A stretch of 64,000 nucleotides of DNA from Misgurnus anguillicaudatus (taxonomy: Eukaryota; Chordata; Actinopteri; Cypriniformes; Cobitidae), in assembly GCF_027580225.2 (NCBI RefSeq), contig NW_027395284.1:2003478-2067477 (forward strand), in the 5' to 3' direction. The notes beneath the pieces are model-generated. The model had not been told where the DNA came from. It searched no databases and worked only from the letters and a program-made list of their open reading frames with translations. Of this stretch, positions 11,687 to 24,095 are shown in pieces. The position numbers and the translations under genes are program-made. The stretch's first letter is position 1. Each line of letters starts with the position of its first letter.

Positions 11687-12049
11687 GTTAGTAGTTGAAT
11701 TCTTACTGATTGTATGGGGTGGACATGTGTCTTTATGCAGCTAACGACCTCAAACAGGTGCATCTAATTTAGGATAATAAATGGAGTGGAGGTGGACATT
11801 TTAAAGGCTAACAGGTCTTTGAGGGTCAGAATTCTAGCTGATAGTCAGGTGTTCAAATACTTATTTGCAGCTGTATCATACAAATAAATACTTAAAAAAT
11901 CATATATTGTGATTTCTGGATTTTTTTTTTTAGATTATGTCTCTCACAGTGGACATATATATATTTGCGTAAAATTAAGAATTTACTTTTTAATACTGGT
12001 CTCAAACTATACTAATTTTAGTGGTAACTTTTTTTTAAATTCCAAACTC

Positions 12050-12052
<3 letters not shown>

Positions 12053-12138
<86 letters not shown>

Positions 12139-12162
12139 GTGTGTGTGTGTGTGTGTGTGTGT
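12053..12162. repeat. Compound (TA)n(TG)n microsatellite
   Basis: About 80 bp of TA repeats (12053-12134) followed by about 25 bp of GT repeats (12138-12162). Frames through it encode only IYIYIY or THTHTH and are artefacts. Confidence 0.95.
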
Positions 12163-12169
12163 ATGTTGA

Positions 12170-13555
12170 ATGGCACGTCACTCGTGCTGCACAGTCGCAG
12201 ACCAACGGATGTGTATTGTCAAGCACACAGGAACACTTACTTATGACAAAATCATTAATATAATTAAGATATCAATACTTTTATCATTGGCATCTATGCA
12301 TTGATTTATTGATAAGGCAGCATCGATGTTCACATCCCTATTATGAGCCAGCTTTGTTGTAATATTCTGTGAGACGTGTACAAAGAGGCTCAAAAGAGAC
12401 AAATGCTAAAACAATAATAGCAATGTGCTATAAAATTACAGCACCTTTAAGCAAAAGTCCTTATTTGCTCTCCTTTAAAACTCATTGCTATCCAATACAA
12501 ACAATTAAAAATGATATCTCCAGCTACAAGTCAACTTGATGAGACAGCGGTGAGGTTGTGTAGTTTATATTGCGTTTGCAATAGCGTGCATGTGAAGAGA
12601 AAGACTGCACTAAGGGATGAGGCAGAAACCGAATCTATTTTTATCACCTTCAGTAGCTAAAGGGAACAGCCACCATCTGCATAAAGCAAGCAAAATCCGA
12701 GCCTAAAAATTTCACAGAATATTGTCATAAATGGATCCTGATAATATAATGCAACAGAGTGATTTGCTTTACTGCAGCGTTTTTATGAAATACATCCAAA
12801 AATCTTAAATATTTGCTGCAGAAATATGTTTAAATTTATTCATACGGGTCCATTTGTATCTGGTTTAGATGGATTGTGTGTTCACTAACATCAGCAGCAT
12901 GCTGGCCGCAGTTTCCCAGCATCTAATACTGCTGGACTGTCTTCATTTATACGCATGGGTTATTTATACAGCAGCGGCTTTTAATAGCTCGGTTCGCCCC
13001 TGCACACCACCCGTACACCCACATACACTGCTGCAGTGATCTATACTCAGCACATTGAACAGGGTGGCAAAAGAACAGAGAGACGAAATACATCAGGATT
13101 TTATAAATGGAAATGAACTGGCAGGTCAAAGGCTCAGATTAGCATTTAAACATTATACTCACACTATTTCTGCAGTAGTACATTTTTTGTACAATGCACA
13201 AATGACCTGCTGCATTTGACAAAATGTACAGTAGCCTATAAAAACATCCTCACGGTGCAATACTGTATACCACAATGCGGCAATTTTGTCGTGACTAACA
13301 GATCTGTTTTAAAGAGTATAGTGCTGCATCCACATTCACCCACTAAGTATTTTAATTGGGATGCAGCAAATGTTTCTGAAATTAATCTGTTTTGATTAAT
13401 AGATCTGATCAAACCAAGGTTTTTAATAAAACATTAACATTTTATTGACAAGATGATGACTAGGCGATTATGATCTGCGGTTTGTAATATTATGTATGAA
13501 GGAGTATTTTGTAACAAATGCAATAGTGTTAATAAAGGTAAATGACATAATTATC
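12170..13555. other. Unannotated intergenic DNA
   Basis: No gene or repeat recognised. The frame at 12947-13129 is isolated and without motif. Confidence 0.4.
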
Positions 13556-13557
13556 TA

Positions 13558-14080
13558 CCGTATTTTTCGGACTATAAGGTGCATTTTGTTCATAATTTGG
13601 CTGGTGCTGCATCAGGTGCGCCTTGTAAGTCAATATGAATCAATTTTGACATTTATGAGGCAAGAGACAACATTACCGTCTACAACCGCAAGAGTCCGCT
13701 ATACGCTGCTCCTGTATTTTTGTAATTCAATGGATGTGCAATGACAAGTCTGCGAACATCACGCTAGTTTGCTAGTTCGGTTAATTTAGACTATTCAACC
13801 TTCCAGGTAAGTTATGTATGCTATGGTTTATCATGTAAATAACTGATAATATTACTTTAACGTACAGGCATCTATTCAGCCTGCTGTTTTGTGTGCTATT
13901 GTTTAGTTGAATAACTCGCCTTTCCAGATTAAATGTCTGTTCTTCGGCTTGGATTTTGTGAAATATTTTTCTAAATAAACGCAATCCACTGCGATTTATA
14001 TATGTTATTTCCTCTTATTGATGCTTTTTTTACTGCTGCGATTTATACTTCGGAGCGACTTCATAGTTCGGAAAATACGG
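13558..14080 (+). repeat. CCGTATTTTTCGGAC-terminus MITE, copy 2
   Basis: Begins CCGTATTTTTCGGACTATAAG and ends GTTCGGAAAATACGG, flanked by TA on both sides (13556-13557, 14081-14082). About 523 bp. The interior matches 2741-3269 in inverted orientation. An ATT/TTA trinucleotide run follows at 14082-14102. No transposase is encoded. Confidence 0.75.
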
Positions 14081-14189
14081 TATTATTATTATTATTATTA
14101 TTAATGCACCAATATTAAAATATTCCACTGATACCAATAGCCGATTATTTAGACTGATATCTGCCGATACCGAGAGTTTGGTGGATATA

Positions 14190-14575
14190 TTAACCACCAT
14201 TTACGAGTTATCTCATCAATTAAGAGAAAAGGCTTCCCTTTCAATGGCGCATCCCTAACGGATTTTTACGGTAATCTATAATTCCGATGTTTTCCACTAG
14301 GTGGCGCTCTTACCCAAATTATAAAAAACTGAAGCATCAACAACATTGTAAACTCTGTGTATGTTTTGATCATCGTTCTGAATCTGATCTCTTACAAAAG
14401 TCCTTTTCAAAAATGCAATTATTTCAGCTTTTTGGTATTTTAAATTTTTTGGGAATTTGGTATTTTTGAAGAAACGTACCCATATTTAAGAGGTGATAAA
14501 AAGAGAACAAATTCTTTTTTTCCCGTTTTGTTTGTTTGTTTGAAAGCAGATGGTCTGCTTTTTCATTTGATATAT
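14190..14575. repeat. Fragment related to the CTCTTTCACCGCC element
   Basis: Shares ordered motifs with 29690-30010 and, in complement, with 49740-50212: TTCTGAATCTGATCTCTTACAAAAG, AGCTTTTTG..., GAGGTGATAA, and GAAAGCAGATGGTCTGCTTTTTCATTTG. Degraded and without visible ends. Confidence 0.5.
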
Positions 14576-14582
14576 TCTGGGC

Positions 14583-14818
14583 TGTTTCCCGGGCAGAGAT
14601 TAGATTAATCCAGGACTAGGCCTTAGTTTAATTAGAAAATATAACTAGTTTTAACAAACATGCCTTACTAAAAACATTACCGGTGTGCATTTTGAGGCAA
14701 AACAAAGGGCACTGATGTATTTTAAGATATGTCAGTGCAAGTTGTTTTTAGTTTGGACAGCTCTTAAAAATGTTTTAGTCTAGGACTAGTCTAATCCCTG
14801 TCCTGGAAACTACCCCTT
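14583..14818. repeat. TTTCCCGGGCAGAGATTAG MITE (fold-back)
   Basis: Ends GGCTGTTTCCCGGGCAGAGATTAG and CTAATCCCTGTCCTGGAAACTACCCC are inverted repeats. Partial relatives at 18095-18240, 32790-33255 and 54893-55367. It contains the intact tract TTAAGATATGTCAGTGCAAG, the empty version of the site disrupted at 54966. Confidence 0.65.
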
Positions 14819-15371
14819 AAAGTGCAGCATGTAGGCATTCAGACTAACAATATTGTAAAATATTTCGTGCAGCAAGCGTTTGTATAATGGAGTAAAAAAA
14901 AATGGTTTTCTTACATGTGCAACAATATTTTTTTATTGAGAACACGAAAAAAGCAGCAGGAAATCATTATAAATGAAGTGTAAAGGTAAACAAAATAGGG
15001 TGTTCATTGCTTGATATAATTCTGCCATCTAGTGGCAAAAAATGTGCAAAGGACATTTTTAAAGCAAAATTATATTTTGAAAACAAATGTAATATACATT
15101 AATGTAGCACATGTACATAAAGAGATGCTGGAAAATTAACCATAAATCTTGTAATAACATTTTATCATTTGTAACAAAATCTTGGGTTTGTACTGTGATC
15201 TTCCATAGCATTGATATGCTCACTGTTCAGTCATTACAGATAAAAACTTGCATTAATGAAAAAGAAATTACTGTAAAAAAATGTCTGTAGAAATAACAGT
15301 ATTACTGGGTATTACTGGCAACTAGCTGCCAGTAACTTACTGTAGATTTTACATTTTCTAATTATTTTGTT
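14819..15371. other. Unannotated intergenic DNA
   Basis: Nothing recognised beyond AT-rich background. Confidence 0.4.
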
Positions 15372-15377
15372 TGAATC

Positions 15378-16525
<1,148 letters not shown>

Positions 16526-16530
16526 ACAGA

Positions 16531-18094
16531 TTTATGCAAAAAAAAATATTTGACAATCATCGTCAATATAAAACAAGCTGAAATTTGACGTTTAGGGTTG
16601 TGTTCTCACTTAAACAAAAAATATGCAGCATTTTTGTCAAATCAACATATATTTTTATGTAACTTTAACTTAAATGACAAACATTTTAACTAATGTGATT
16701 AGCCTGCTGCTGAACAAATCGTAAAAACAGCACAATGTAAGCCCTGTGCAGGCTAGCTGAACTTATCTTAATGATTACAGAGATATAAGAAAACACATAA
16801 AACTTGAAACCTTTCTCAAGTTTGCACATCTGGAACAATTTTTCACACATCATAGATTGTAACTTTGGGTAAATCCAGCAAACAATGTGTAAATTTTAGC
16901 GATTCTGACGTCCCTCCAATTTAAATAAAAAATATATAAATATAAATATATAAAAACAGAAACTGAAGAGCAGTCTTAAGTCAAAAGCAGAAGTTAAGTG
17001 TGCATAAAGTCCATTGATCATCGTATGTATCACCATACGTGACTGTCCAAAAACAATAAAAGCAACCACACATTAAAGGTAATTAGCATATACATTGTTT
17101 TAGATAATACACGATTACTTTAGTTTTTAAAAGGAAATGAAGAGTACTGGTTTCAGAGTACAGTTTGTGAATGCTTGTGAGGAGTGTAAGATGACTCACT
17201 GGGACGTTTGAGTAATGCAGTGTCACTTTCCAAAAATAATTAAACCAAGAAATGACTTATACGACTTTATCATTTAGAGGAATTGAGCACATAGTTTGGG
17301 CTTTATCTTTTAACCCATGCTTTCCGGTCTAATGTGATAAAGCGAGGCCTGTGGTGAATGTGTTGCTTGAAGAGTTCATAAAGAACGTGCATGCAAAAGG
17401 TAATATATGCTATTAATTTACACACCCTACCTAACTAACGGTTAACACATTTAGTATCAAGACCAACTTGCTTTTATTTTGATCCGTCTGTCTGTGTGGT
17501 CAGAAAATAGAAAGTATGCGAATTCTGGAAATTATGTGCAGGGAAAGGAGAAGTATGTAAAAGCCAGAAGTGTTGGTTAAGTGTGTATTTTTGAATAAAG
17601 ACAGACAGCCCGATCCCAAATTCACAGCATTGACTTAAGTATGTATGTATGTCTAGTCTATTTAACCTAGTCAAACAAATTCCTTTTGGTGGCAACCAGT
17701 TCCATTTTTTGAGCCAGGTGGATTTTGCATGCAGCCCCAAAATCAATGAAGCATCTTTTTATTTGTTCCTCTGTTGGTTTTATATGAACTGTTCTTCACT
17801 TCACCTTTTTAATCATGTGTTTCATTCTGGACACAATGAATAATTAATTAATTATATTACAAACCCAGATGCAACAGTGCTGCTGACGCCTTCATGTGCA
17901 CATTGTATGCATTCAATGCAATTACAATGAAATGTAAAAAATAAACAAAGTGTTGAATACAGCATTACACTTCGATCAGCTTTGCATCAAATATTTATTT
18001 TTATTGAATTGTTTTTGCAGCGTTGATGATTAGAGTGAAGGAGAATAAACATCAATAATGATTTTTGTTTTAGTAATACAGTCTTCTATAGTGA
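16531..18094. other. Unannotated intergenic DNA
   Basis: No gene or repeat recognised. The frames at 17474-17746 and 17649-17843 overlap on opposite strands and have no motif. Confidence 0.4.
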
Positions 18095-18350
18095 GATTTA
18101 TAACACCTGGGACTGGTGTTATAACTAAGGACTAGACCCTATAGTTAAATTAAGATGTTTAAGCATTCGTATATATATTTGCTTTAGAAAAGACGTTAGT
18201 GCTGTGTATCTTGAGGCAAGTCAATGGTGCATATTTTAATATACAGGGTTCCCACACCTTAGTTAACTTCAAATCCAAGGACCTTTCAAGGACTTTCCAG
18301 GTCCAATACCCTCAAAATCAAGGACTAAATGTGGGGATATATTTCAGGTG
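18095..18350. repeat. Two juxtaposed DNA-element fragments
   Basis: 18095-18240 resembles the interior of the 14583 MITE (TTAGAAAAGACGTTAGTG..., CTTGAGGCAAGTCAATGG). From 18246, CAGGGTTCCCACACCTTAG with AAGGACCTTTCAAGGACTTT resembles a terminus of a fish hAT-type repeat. Both are partial. Confidence 0.4.
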
Positions 18351-18384
18351 AGAGCAAGGTTACATTGTGTTACCTTTTAAGATA

Positions 18385-18655
18385 CATTGTTACAGTTCCC
18401 TTTTGAGAGAACTCGTGCTGCGTCACTGTGGTGACACTTTGGGGACGCCTCCAGGGGTAAGTGTGTCTAAATCTGTATATCAAATTCAACCAATGGTGAG
18501 GCTTAAAGACAAAGACAGGGTGACGCGGGAGCCAGGAAGTATATCACTATCTGAAATATTGCCAAAGACGGCGTTACAGGGACGCAGGAAGTATGACAAG
18601 GGAGACGCAGCGTCTCGTTCCCTTCTCAGGGAACAACAGTTACATACGTAACACA
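18385..18655. repeat. GTTACAGTTCCCTT...GGGAACAACAGTTAC repeat
   Basis: Bounded by inverted ends TTACAGTTCCCTTTTGAGAG and CTTCTCAGGGAACAACAGTTAC, with a CpG-rich interior including GACGCAGCGTCTCG. The frames at 18367-18651 and 18486-18674 overlie each other on opposite strands and are repeat-derived. Confidence 0.45.
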
Positions 18656-18937
18656 AGACGTTTTCATGTGACAAAAAAGCATTTTGGTATGAATCAACAT
18701 TCGCATACAGAAGATGTAAGCATTTAAAACTAACAGTTTAGCATGTGTGCTTAAAAAGTCTAGAATTTTTATGATATTATCCTACACTACACAGGCAATG
18801 GATTTTTTAATCAGCCTTAAACTTTGTTTTTGTCATTTTTAATATTTATAAACTTTATGCTTTTAAAATTAAATAAATTTAATAACATGACACAGTTGAT
18901 GTGCAAGTACGCTAATGGCACAATTAAGCCGTTTTAA

Positions 18938-19718
18938 AGGGATAGTTCACCCAAAAATGAAAATTATGTCATCATTTACTCTCATTTTATTACAAACCTG
19001 TATAAATTTCTTTGTTTTGATGAACACGAAGGAAGATATTTCGAGGAATGTTTGTAACCAAGCCCCATTGCACTCTAAGAAAGGATGTGTCAATTTTTTT
19101 GTGTTATGCTTTTAACACATTGTGTTATTTTAACACATTATGTGTCATGTTGTGTTGATTTTGTGTTAAAATAAAACAAGTTGTGTTTAAAGTAACACAA
19201 AACGTGTTGTTTCAATAATAACACAAATATGTGTGGATTCTGGGATAACGCATTTAGTGTGTTGTCCCTAAACGAACACTAATGTGTTGTTTTTAACACA
19301 TCCGTTCTATCAGTGGGTTCACACCAGACCGATTTCAATGATTTGAGCGAGTAGATTACATACAAAGTCAATGCAAAGACGCAATCAGGCACGTCCTCGC
19401 GTGGGACGATGCGAATGACGCAATATGAGCGGAGCGTTTGCCGCGGAAACACGTGGTATTCGCCTCAAACACGCGCTATTCGCCTCAAACGCACGCTATT
19501 CGCCTCAAACGCGCGTTATTCGCCTCAAACGTGTTTTTGCCCAAGTTAAAAATATTCAACTCGAGCAAAAATATGCATGATACGAATTTTAATCGCAATG
19601 CCTCGCGTTTGGTGTGTACGTAGCATAAGAGTGCACTTCCATAGTATCGTTTTCCTTTTATTATAGAAGCAAATGGGGCTCATGAACGGTTTGGTTCCAT
19701 ATTTGGTGAACTTTTCCT
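18938..19718 (+). mobile_element. TTAA-type element (AGGGATAGTTCACCC end), composite
   Basis: TTAA (18934-18937) then AGGGATAGTTCACCCAAAAA. The right end ...GGTGAACTTTTCCT is followed by TTAA (19719-19722) and is diverged. The left end resembles that of the 824-bp element at 23268. Inside lie a TAACACA-rich block (about 19085-19305) and a second TIR element (19312-19627), so this is a layered insertion. Confidence 0.6.
19312..19627. repeat. TIR element with internal 21-bp tandem array
   Basis: Starts GTGGGTTCACACCAGACCG and ends CGTTTGGTGTGTACGTAGC. The interior matches 37068-37366 (TTTGAGCGAGTAGATTACATAC in similar form, TTAAAAATATTCAACTCGAGC). At about 19452-19530 the motif TATTCGCCTCAAAC recurs four times at about 21-bp spacing, whereas the 37-kb copy has it once. 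Confidence 0.6.
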
Positions 19719-19722
19719 TTAA

Positions 19723-20620
19723 ACAGTCTGTGTAAATGGTATTTCAAATGTAGCTTCTTTCAATATATCCATATTTTGAATTTGTTTTAATGTCTGTGCA
19801 CATAATGTGCTGTGCACACTGTGTTCCCCCTTAAATAAATTGGGTGCATGACGCCCTTGGCACCAGTGGTGCAGAAATTATTTAATTTAATTTATTTATT
19901 TATAATGGGACCATGCACAATTTTTAACATAAAATTTCCATTTTGTATTGTACCGGATTTAGCCAAGGGCTAATTTTCATGCATTGTCCCCCAGGCAGGT
20001 CAACGCTAACATAACAATACACAAACATTACACACTTAATGTCTGGCATTTCATTTTTTTAGGATATGTAGATTGAGTGTTATTTACTTACAGCAGATTT
20101 TTTTAGTCTTTTTGTTTTATTTAATAATTGTTTAAAGTTAATTCTACAAAATATGCTGCATCATTTTGTCTCGTAATTGTGTCGATAGCCATTTAACCGT
20201 CTTTAAAAGAAATTTAGAAAAGTACAAAAAAGACTACTTCCCTTTCTGTGGCTCTAACTTCCTTTTTCAGAGACTTACGAACATTTACACATGTTTTCCA
20301 AACTTCTTCAATTTTTTCCTTTCATGGAAAACAACAAATGATATCCAGAAGAAAGTTCGAGCTGCTGTTAAACAATGAAAGTAGATGGTGATATTTACTA
20401 CAAAAGCATAAAAGTAATCCATGTGCACTGTACCCCTGAAGTTAAATAATAACTGCCGTATACAAATATATCACATAAATACACGTGTCTCTAGATAAAA
20501 ATGTTAAACACCAAATTTGCATATGGGAACTTTGCATTAAAAATGCATTTAAATCAATTCATATTAAAAAGGAAGTAAAGAAAAACAGAAGCGTGTAAAA
20601 TAAAGCCAAATTATAAACAC
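19723..20620. other. Unannotated intergenic DNA
   Basis: AT-rich; no gene recognised. The 70-codon frame at 20166-20378 is K/F/N-rich and isolated. Confidence 0.4.
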
Positions 20621-20621
20621 A

Positions 20622-21575
20622 ACACTTTTGTGCCCATTTTTCATGAGGTGAACTCAAAGATCTAAGACTTTTTCTATGTACACAAAAGGCCTTTTACTCT
20701 TAAATATTGTTCACAAAGCTGTCTAAATATGTGTTAGTAAGCACTTCTCCTTTACCGAGATAATCCATCCACTTCACAGGTTTGGCATATAAAGATGCTG
20801 ATTAGACAGCATGATTATTATTTCACATGTGTGCCTTAGGCTGGCCACAATAAAAGGCCACTCAAAAATGTGCAGTTTATCACACAGCACAAGTTTTGAG
20901 AGAATGTTCCATTGGCATGTGAATTGAATGTTCATTTCTCTACCATAAGCTATCTCCAAAGGCGTTTCAAAGAATTTGGCAGTAACCACAGACCATGTGT
21001 AACCACACCAGCCCAGGACCTCCACATGCAGCATCCTCACATCTTCACCTTCAAGATCGTCTGAGACCAGCCACCCGGACAGCTGCTGCAACAATCGGTT
21101 TGCATAACCAAAGAATTTCTGCACAAACCGTCAGAAACGGGCAAGCTTAACGGGAAGCTTAGCTGCATACTTGTCGTCCTCTTCATATGCATATGTTATG
21201 GACAACGAACACAGGTGCATTTTATTGATGGCATTTTGAATGCACAGAGATCCTGAGGCCCACTGCTGTGCAATTCATCCACGACCATCACCCAATGTTG
21301 TAGCATGATAATGCACAGCTCCATGTTGCAAGCATCTGTCCACAATTCCTGGAAGCTGAAAACATCCCAGTTCTTAAATGGCCAGCAAACTCACCGGACA
21401 TTCCGGGCGTATACCAAAGCATGTTCCAGTTCCTTCCAACATCCAGCAACTTCACACAGCCATTGAAGAGGAGTGGACCAACATTACACAGGCCAAAATC
21501 AACGACCTGACCAAAGGAGATATGTTGCTCTGTGTAAGGCAAATAGTTTCAGACCCCCCAAATACAGTAAAATTG
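20622..21575 (+). mobile_element. Tc1-like transposon, internally deleted
   Basis: The left part carries the conserved non-coding end of a common fish Tc1 family (AACACAACACTTTTGTGCCC, GGTGAACTCAAAGATCTAAG, ATAATCCATCCACTTCACAGG). The right part is the 3' half of its transposase followed by a CCCCCCAAATACAGTAAAATTGCAC tail. The central coding part is missing between about 21180 and 21190. Element limits are approximate. Confidence 0.75.
20900..21560 (+). pseudogene. Tc1-family transposase pseudogene, + strand
   Basis: The + strand keeps recognisable coding blocks in several frames. An N-terminal part lies at about 20925-21170, then there is a jump past the first catalytic Asp region to CYGQRTQVHFIDGILNAQ at about 21194. 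After that come a block resembling IHDHHPMLxHDNAQLHVA with the second Asp, FLEAENIPVLKWPANSPD at about 21347-21400, and the end IQQLHTAIEEEWTNITQAK at 21441-21497. Multiple frameshifts and stops make it non-functional. The 116-codon frame on the - strand at 20774-21124 is its shadow. Confidence 0.75.
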
Positions 21576-22300
21576 CACATTATATTTATTTATTTAATGC
21601 AAACACAGAAAGTGACTCTTATTTACATGTGGTAAATAACAATGGATAGAACAAAACAGAAACAGATAAGACAAACAAAGAATAAATATAGTCATTGCCC
21701 ATACATACCATGTAATGCACATGTTTAGCAGTAGGTAATCCAATCAATAGATACATTTAGGTAAATTCATTGGGTTAGAAGAGAAGAAAAAGAAAAGAAA
21801 AAAGGGGGGGGGGGAAGACAGGGGGGTTGAAAGATGGGGGAGATGACAGAGAATTGCTGTACCGTAACAACAGGAAAGCATCATTGTGTACATACATATG
21901 TCACAAACACCTAGCCCATGTGTATTGAGGTATTGGGGACAGATGTGGCACCGGGCCCCTCATGACCCCACAGGACAGTTCCCACCCCAGGCCACCGCTT
22001 GCACGCCAGGCCTACCCTGTTTTGTTTGGATGTGTGGTGATAAATGAAAACCTCTAATGTATAGTGCATTAAAAAAGTGGACATGCTTGGGAACCAGACC
22101 CAGGTAGTAGTCTTATATTTGTCATTTTAAGTTGATAATGAATTAATATGTCGACCAAGAAATCTACTGGTGTTTAATGCATTAAAACATGTGAAGTACT
22201 GAACCAGATCAGAGTAAATGCCTTGCCAGCAAACACGCCACACTTACCTTTACCCTATTTTGTTTAGGGTAAAAAATTGCACATTATAGAGTGGCTTGTA
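21576..22300. other. Unannotated DNA with a G-run
   Basis: Contains a purine tract (AGAAAAGAAAA) and about 11-12 consecutive G near 21806. 21900-22020 is GC-richer (GGCACCGGGCCCCTCATGACC) and could be retroelement 3' sequence, but I cannot name it. Confidence 0.3.
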
Positions 22301-22364
22301 TTGTGGTGGTAACCATGGTTTTTTGGTTTTAACTGTAGTTAAACCATAAACAATTTTCGCAAGG

Positions 22365-22492
22365 GATGTGGCTCTGCAAGAACCGACAGGCGGATGACAT
22401 CACAGTACCGCAAAATACTTTTCTGTATGATTTCTCGAATCACTCCCTCACGGTACTTTAATGTCATCACTGTTGGTTCTTGCAGCACTGCT
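22365..22492. repeat. Fold-back repeat (GCAAGAACCgACA...TGTtGGTTCTTGC)
   Basis: Left arm GCAAGAACCGACAGGCGGATGAC and right arm TGTCATCACTGTTGGTTCTTGC are imperfect reverse complements, with ACAGTACCG and CGGTACTTTA inside. The frames at 22339-22605 and 22461-22697 run across it on opposite strands and are not supported as genes. Confidence 0.45.
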
Positions 22493-22806
22493 AACTCAAA
22501 CAAGCCTAATAACAGGCATAAAAACATATACGCTTGTACGAGGGACAGGTGCACTAACACCTGATTGCATAAGTTACTTGACAACCCTACTTGTACGGTT
22601 TGCAATGATTGGAATGTTTGGACAAAGAAGACGGGCAGCTGCTCGAAGATTTCGCCTTTGGAGAAAACTGTTGGTTATATACTCGAAAAATACTTAAATG
22701 AGACATTTTACAAGACTTTTTTAAAGATGTCAAATAAATGTTTGTTGTACAGAGTACATACGTGAAGTTTTAGCTCAAAATACCTTATAGATAGGTAGGT
22801 AGATAG

Positions 22807-22853
22807 GATGTCAGAAGGGGATAATACCGCTCATATTATCCCCTTCTGACATC
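22807..22853. repeat. Perfect 20-bp snapback
   Basis: GATGTCAGAAGGGGATAATA is followed by CCGCTCA and then its exact complement TATTATCCCCTTCTGACATC. It sits at the broken end of an inverted partial copy (to about 22985) of the GGGGACATATCA MITE. Confidence 0.85.
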
Positions 22854-22985
22854 ACCAGGGGAAACTATTTTTTTCACATGCTTGCAGAGAATGGTTTACC
22901 AAAAGTTACTGGGTTGATCTTTTTCACATTTTCTGGGTTGATAGAAGCACTGGGGACCCAATTATAACACTTAAACATGGAAAAA
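22834..22985 (-). repeat. Partial inverted copy of the GGGGACATATCA MITE
   Basis: Matches the complement of 3846-4022: GCTTGCAGAGAATGGTTTACC, ACTGGGTTGATCTTTTTCAC and GGGACCCAATTATAACACTTAA. The outer terminus is missing. Confidence 0.75.
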
Positions 22986-22989
22986 ATGT

Positions 22990-23263
22990 TTAAAATTAAG
23001 ATATCTTTAAGATATTATACCACAGAATTACATTGTTAGAAGTTATGCACAACAATAATGAACAATACTATTTTTTTCAATATTATTTTTCTCATTTTGG
23101 TCCACTAAGAAAATGTGTAATATAAGGAAGTATTGGTCATTATTGTTGTAATTTAAACTGTAATTTAATATGTATTGTCAGATGACATGCTTGAATACAA
23201 ACTAGACAAATGCAGGCGGTGTGAATGCATACATTTAAAGTCAAGCAATAATTAATGCAGGAA
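22990..23263. other. Unannotated intergenic DNA
   Basis: AT-rich background. Confidence 0.4.
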
Positions 23264-23267
23264 TTAA

Positions 23268-24091
23268 AGGGATAGTTCTGCCAAAAACGATATTAAATCC
23301 ATTATTTACTCACCCCCAAGCTGTCCAAGTTGCATATGTCCATCGTTTTTCAGACAAACACATTTTCGGATATTTTAGAAAATATTGTAGATCTTTCTGT
23401 TGATTAAATGTAATGTTACGGGGTCCAGCAATAGTCCACGACCTTCAAGTCCAAAAAAAGTGCGTCAATCCTTCACAAATTAAATCCAAACGGCTCCAGG
23501 ATGATAAACAAAGGTCTTCTGAGGGTAATCCGTGCGGTGTTGTTGTAGAAATATCCATATTTAAAATGTTATTAACGTAATTAACTACCTTCCGGTAGCG
23601 CCGCCATCTTAGAGTCATCCGCATTCAGGATGAGCGCTTACGCAGCATACAGCGGTTTCTCTGCTGCTGCTCTGTCCCCCGCCCTCCGAATTTGTCATAC
23701 GTCACTAAGAAAAGTGCGTACACTACGCTAATACTCTCTCCTGAGTCTAAGATGGCGGCGCTACCGGAAGCTAGTTAATTACGTTAATACAATTTTAAAT
23801 ATGGATATTTCTACAACAACACCGCACGGATTACCCTCAGAAGACCTTTGTTTATCATCCTGGAGCCGTTTGGATTTAATTTGTGAAGGATGGACGCACT
23901 TTTTTTGGACTTGAAGGTCGTGGACTATTGCTGGACCCCGCAACATTACATTTAATCAACAGAAAGATCTACAATATTTTCTAAAATATCCGAAAATGTG
24001 TTTGTCTGAAAAACGATGGACATATGCAACTTGGACAGCTTGGGGGTGAGTAAATAATGGGTTTAATATCGTTTTTGGCCGAACTATCCCT
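23268..24091. mobile_element. 824-bp palindromic TTAA element
   Basis: TTAA (23264-23267) then AGGGATAGTTCTGCC. It ends GGCCGAACTATCCCT then TTAA (24092-24095). Arms of about 365 bp are highly complementary throughout (AGCTGTCCAAGTTGCATATG against CATATGCAACTTGGACAGCT). The central loop at about 23625-23740 is GC-richer. No coding capacity. Confidence 0.85.
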
Positions 24092-24095
24092 TTAA

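Larger units (their letters stand above)
9803..11955 (-). mobile_element. Tc1-like transposon, degenerate and interrupted
   Basis: Starts after TA with CAGTGAGGAAAACAAGTATTTG and has long subterminal inverted repeats: the left arm at about 9803-10000 matches the right arm at about 11840-11953 in complement (GTGTTCAAATACTTATTTG, GTGATTTCTGGATTTT, GTCTCTCACAGTGGACAT). The right arm stops about 95 bp short of the expected end, so the element is truncated there. It carries a transposase remnant on the - strand and a 750-bp palindromic insertion. A transposase-free relative lies at 54966-55213. Confidence 0.85.

Noticed and set aside
19452..19530. Regularly spaced CpG-rich repeats resembling a CRISPR array
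   Set aside because: Only four units, about 21-bp period with no true spacers, in a vertebrate transposable element.
20774..21124. 116-codon frame on the - strand
   Set aside because: Shadow of a Tc1 transposon; the + strand holds the recognisable transposase remnant.
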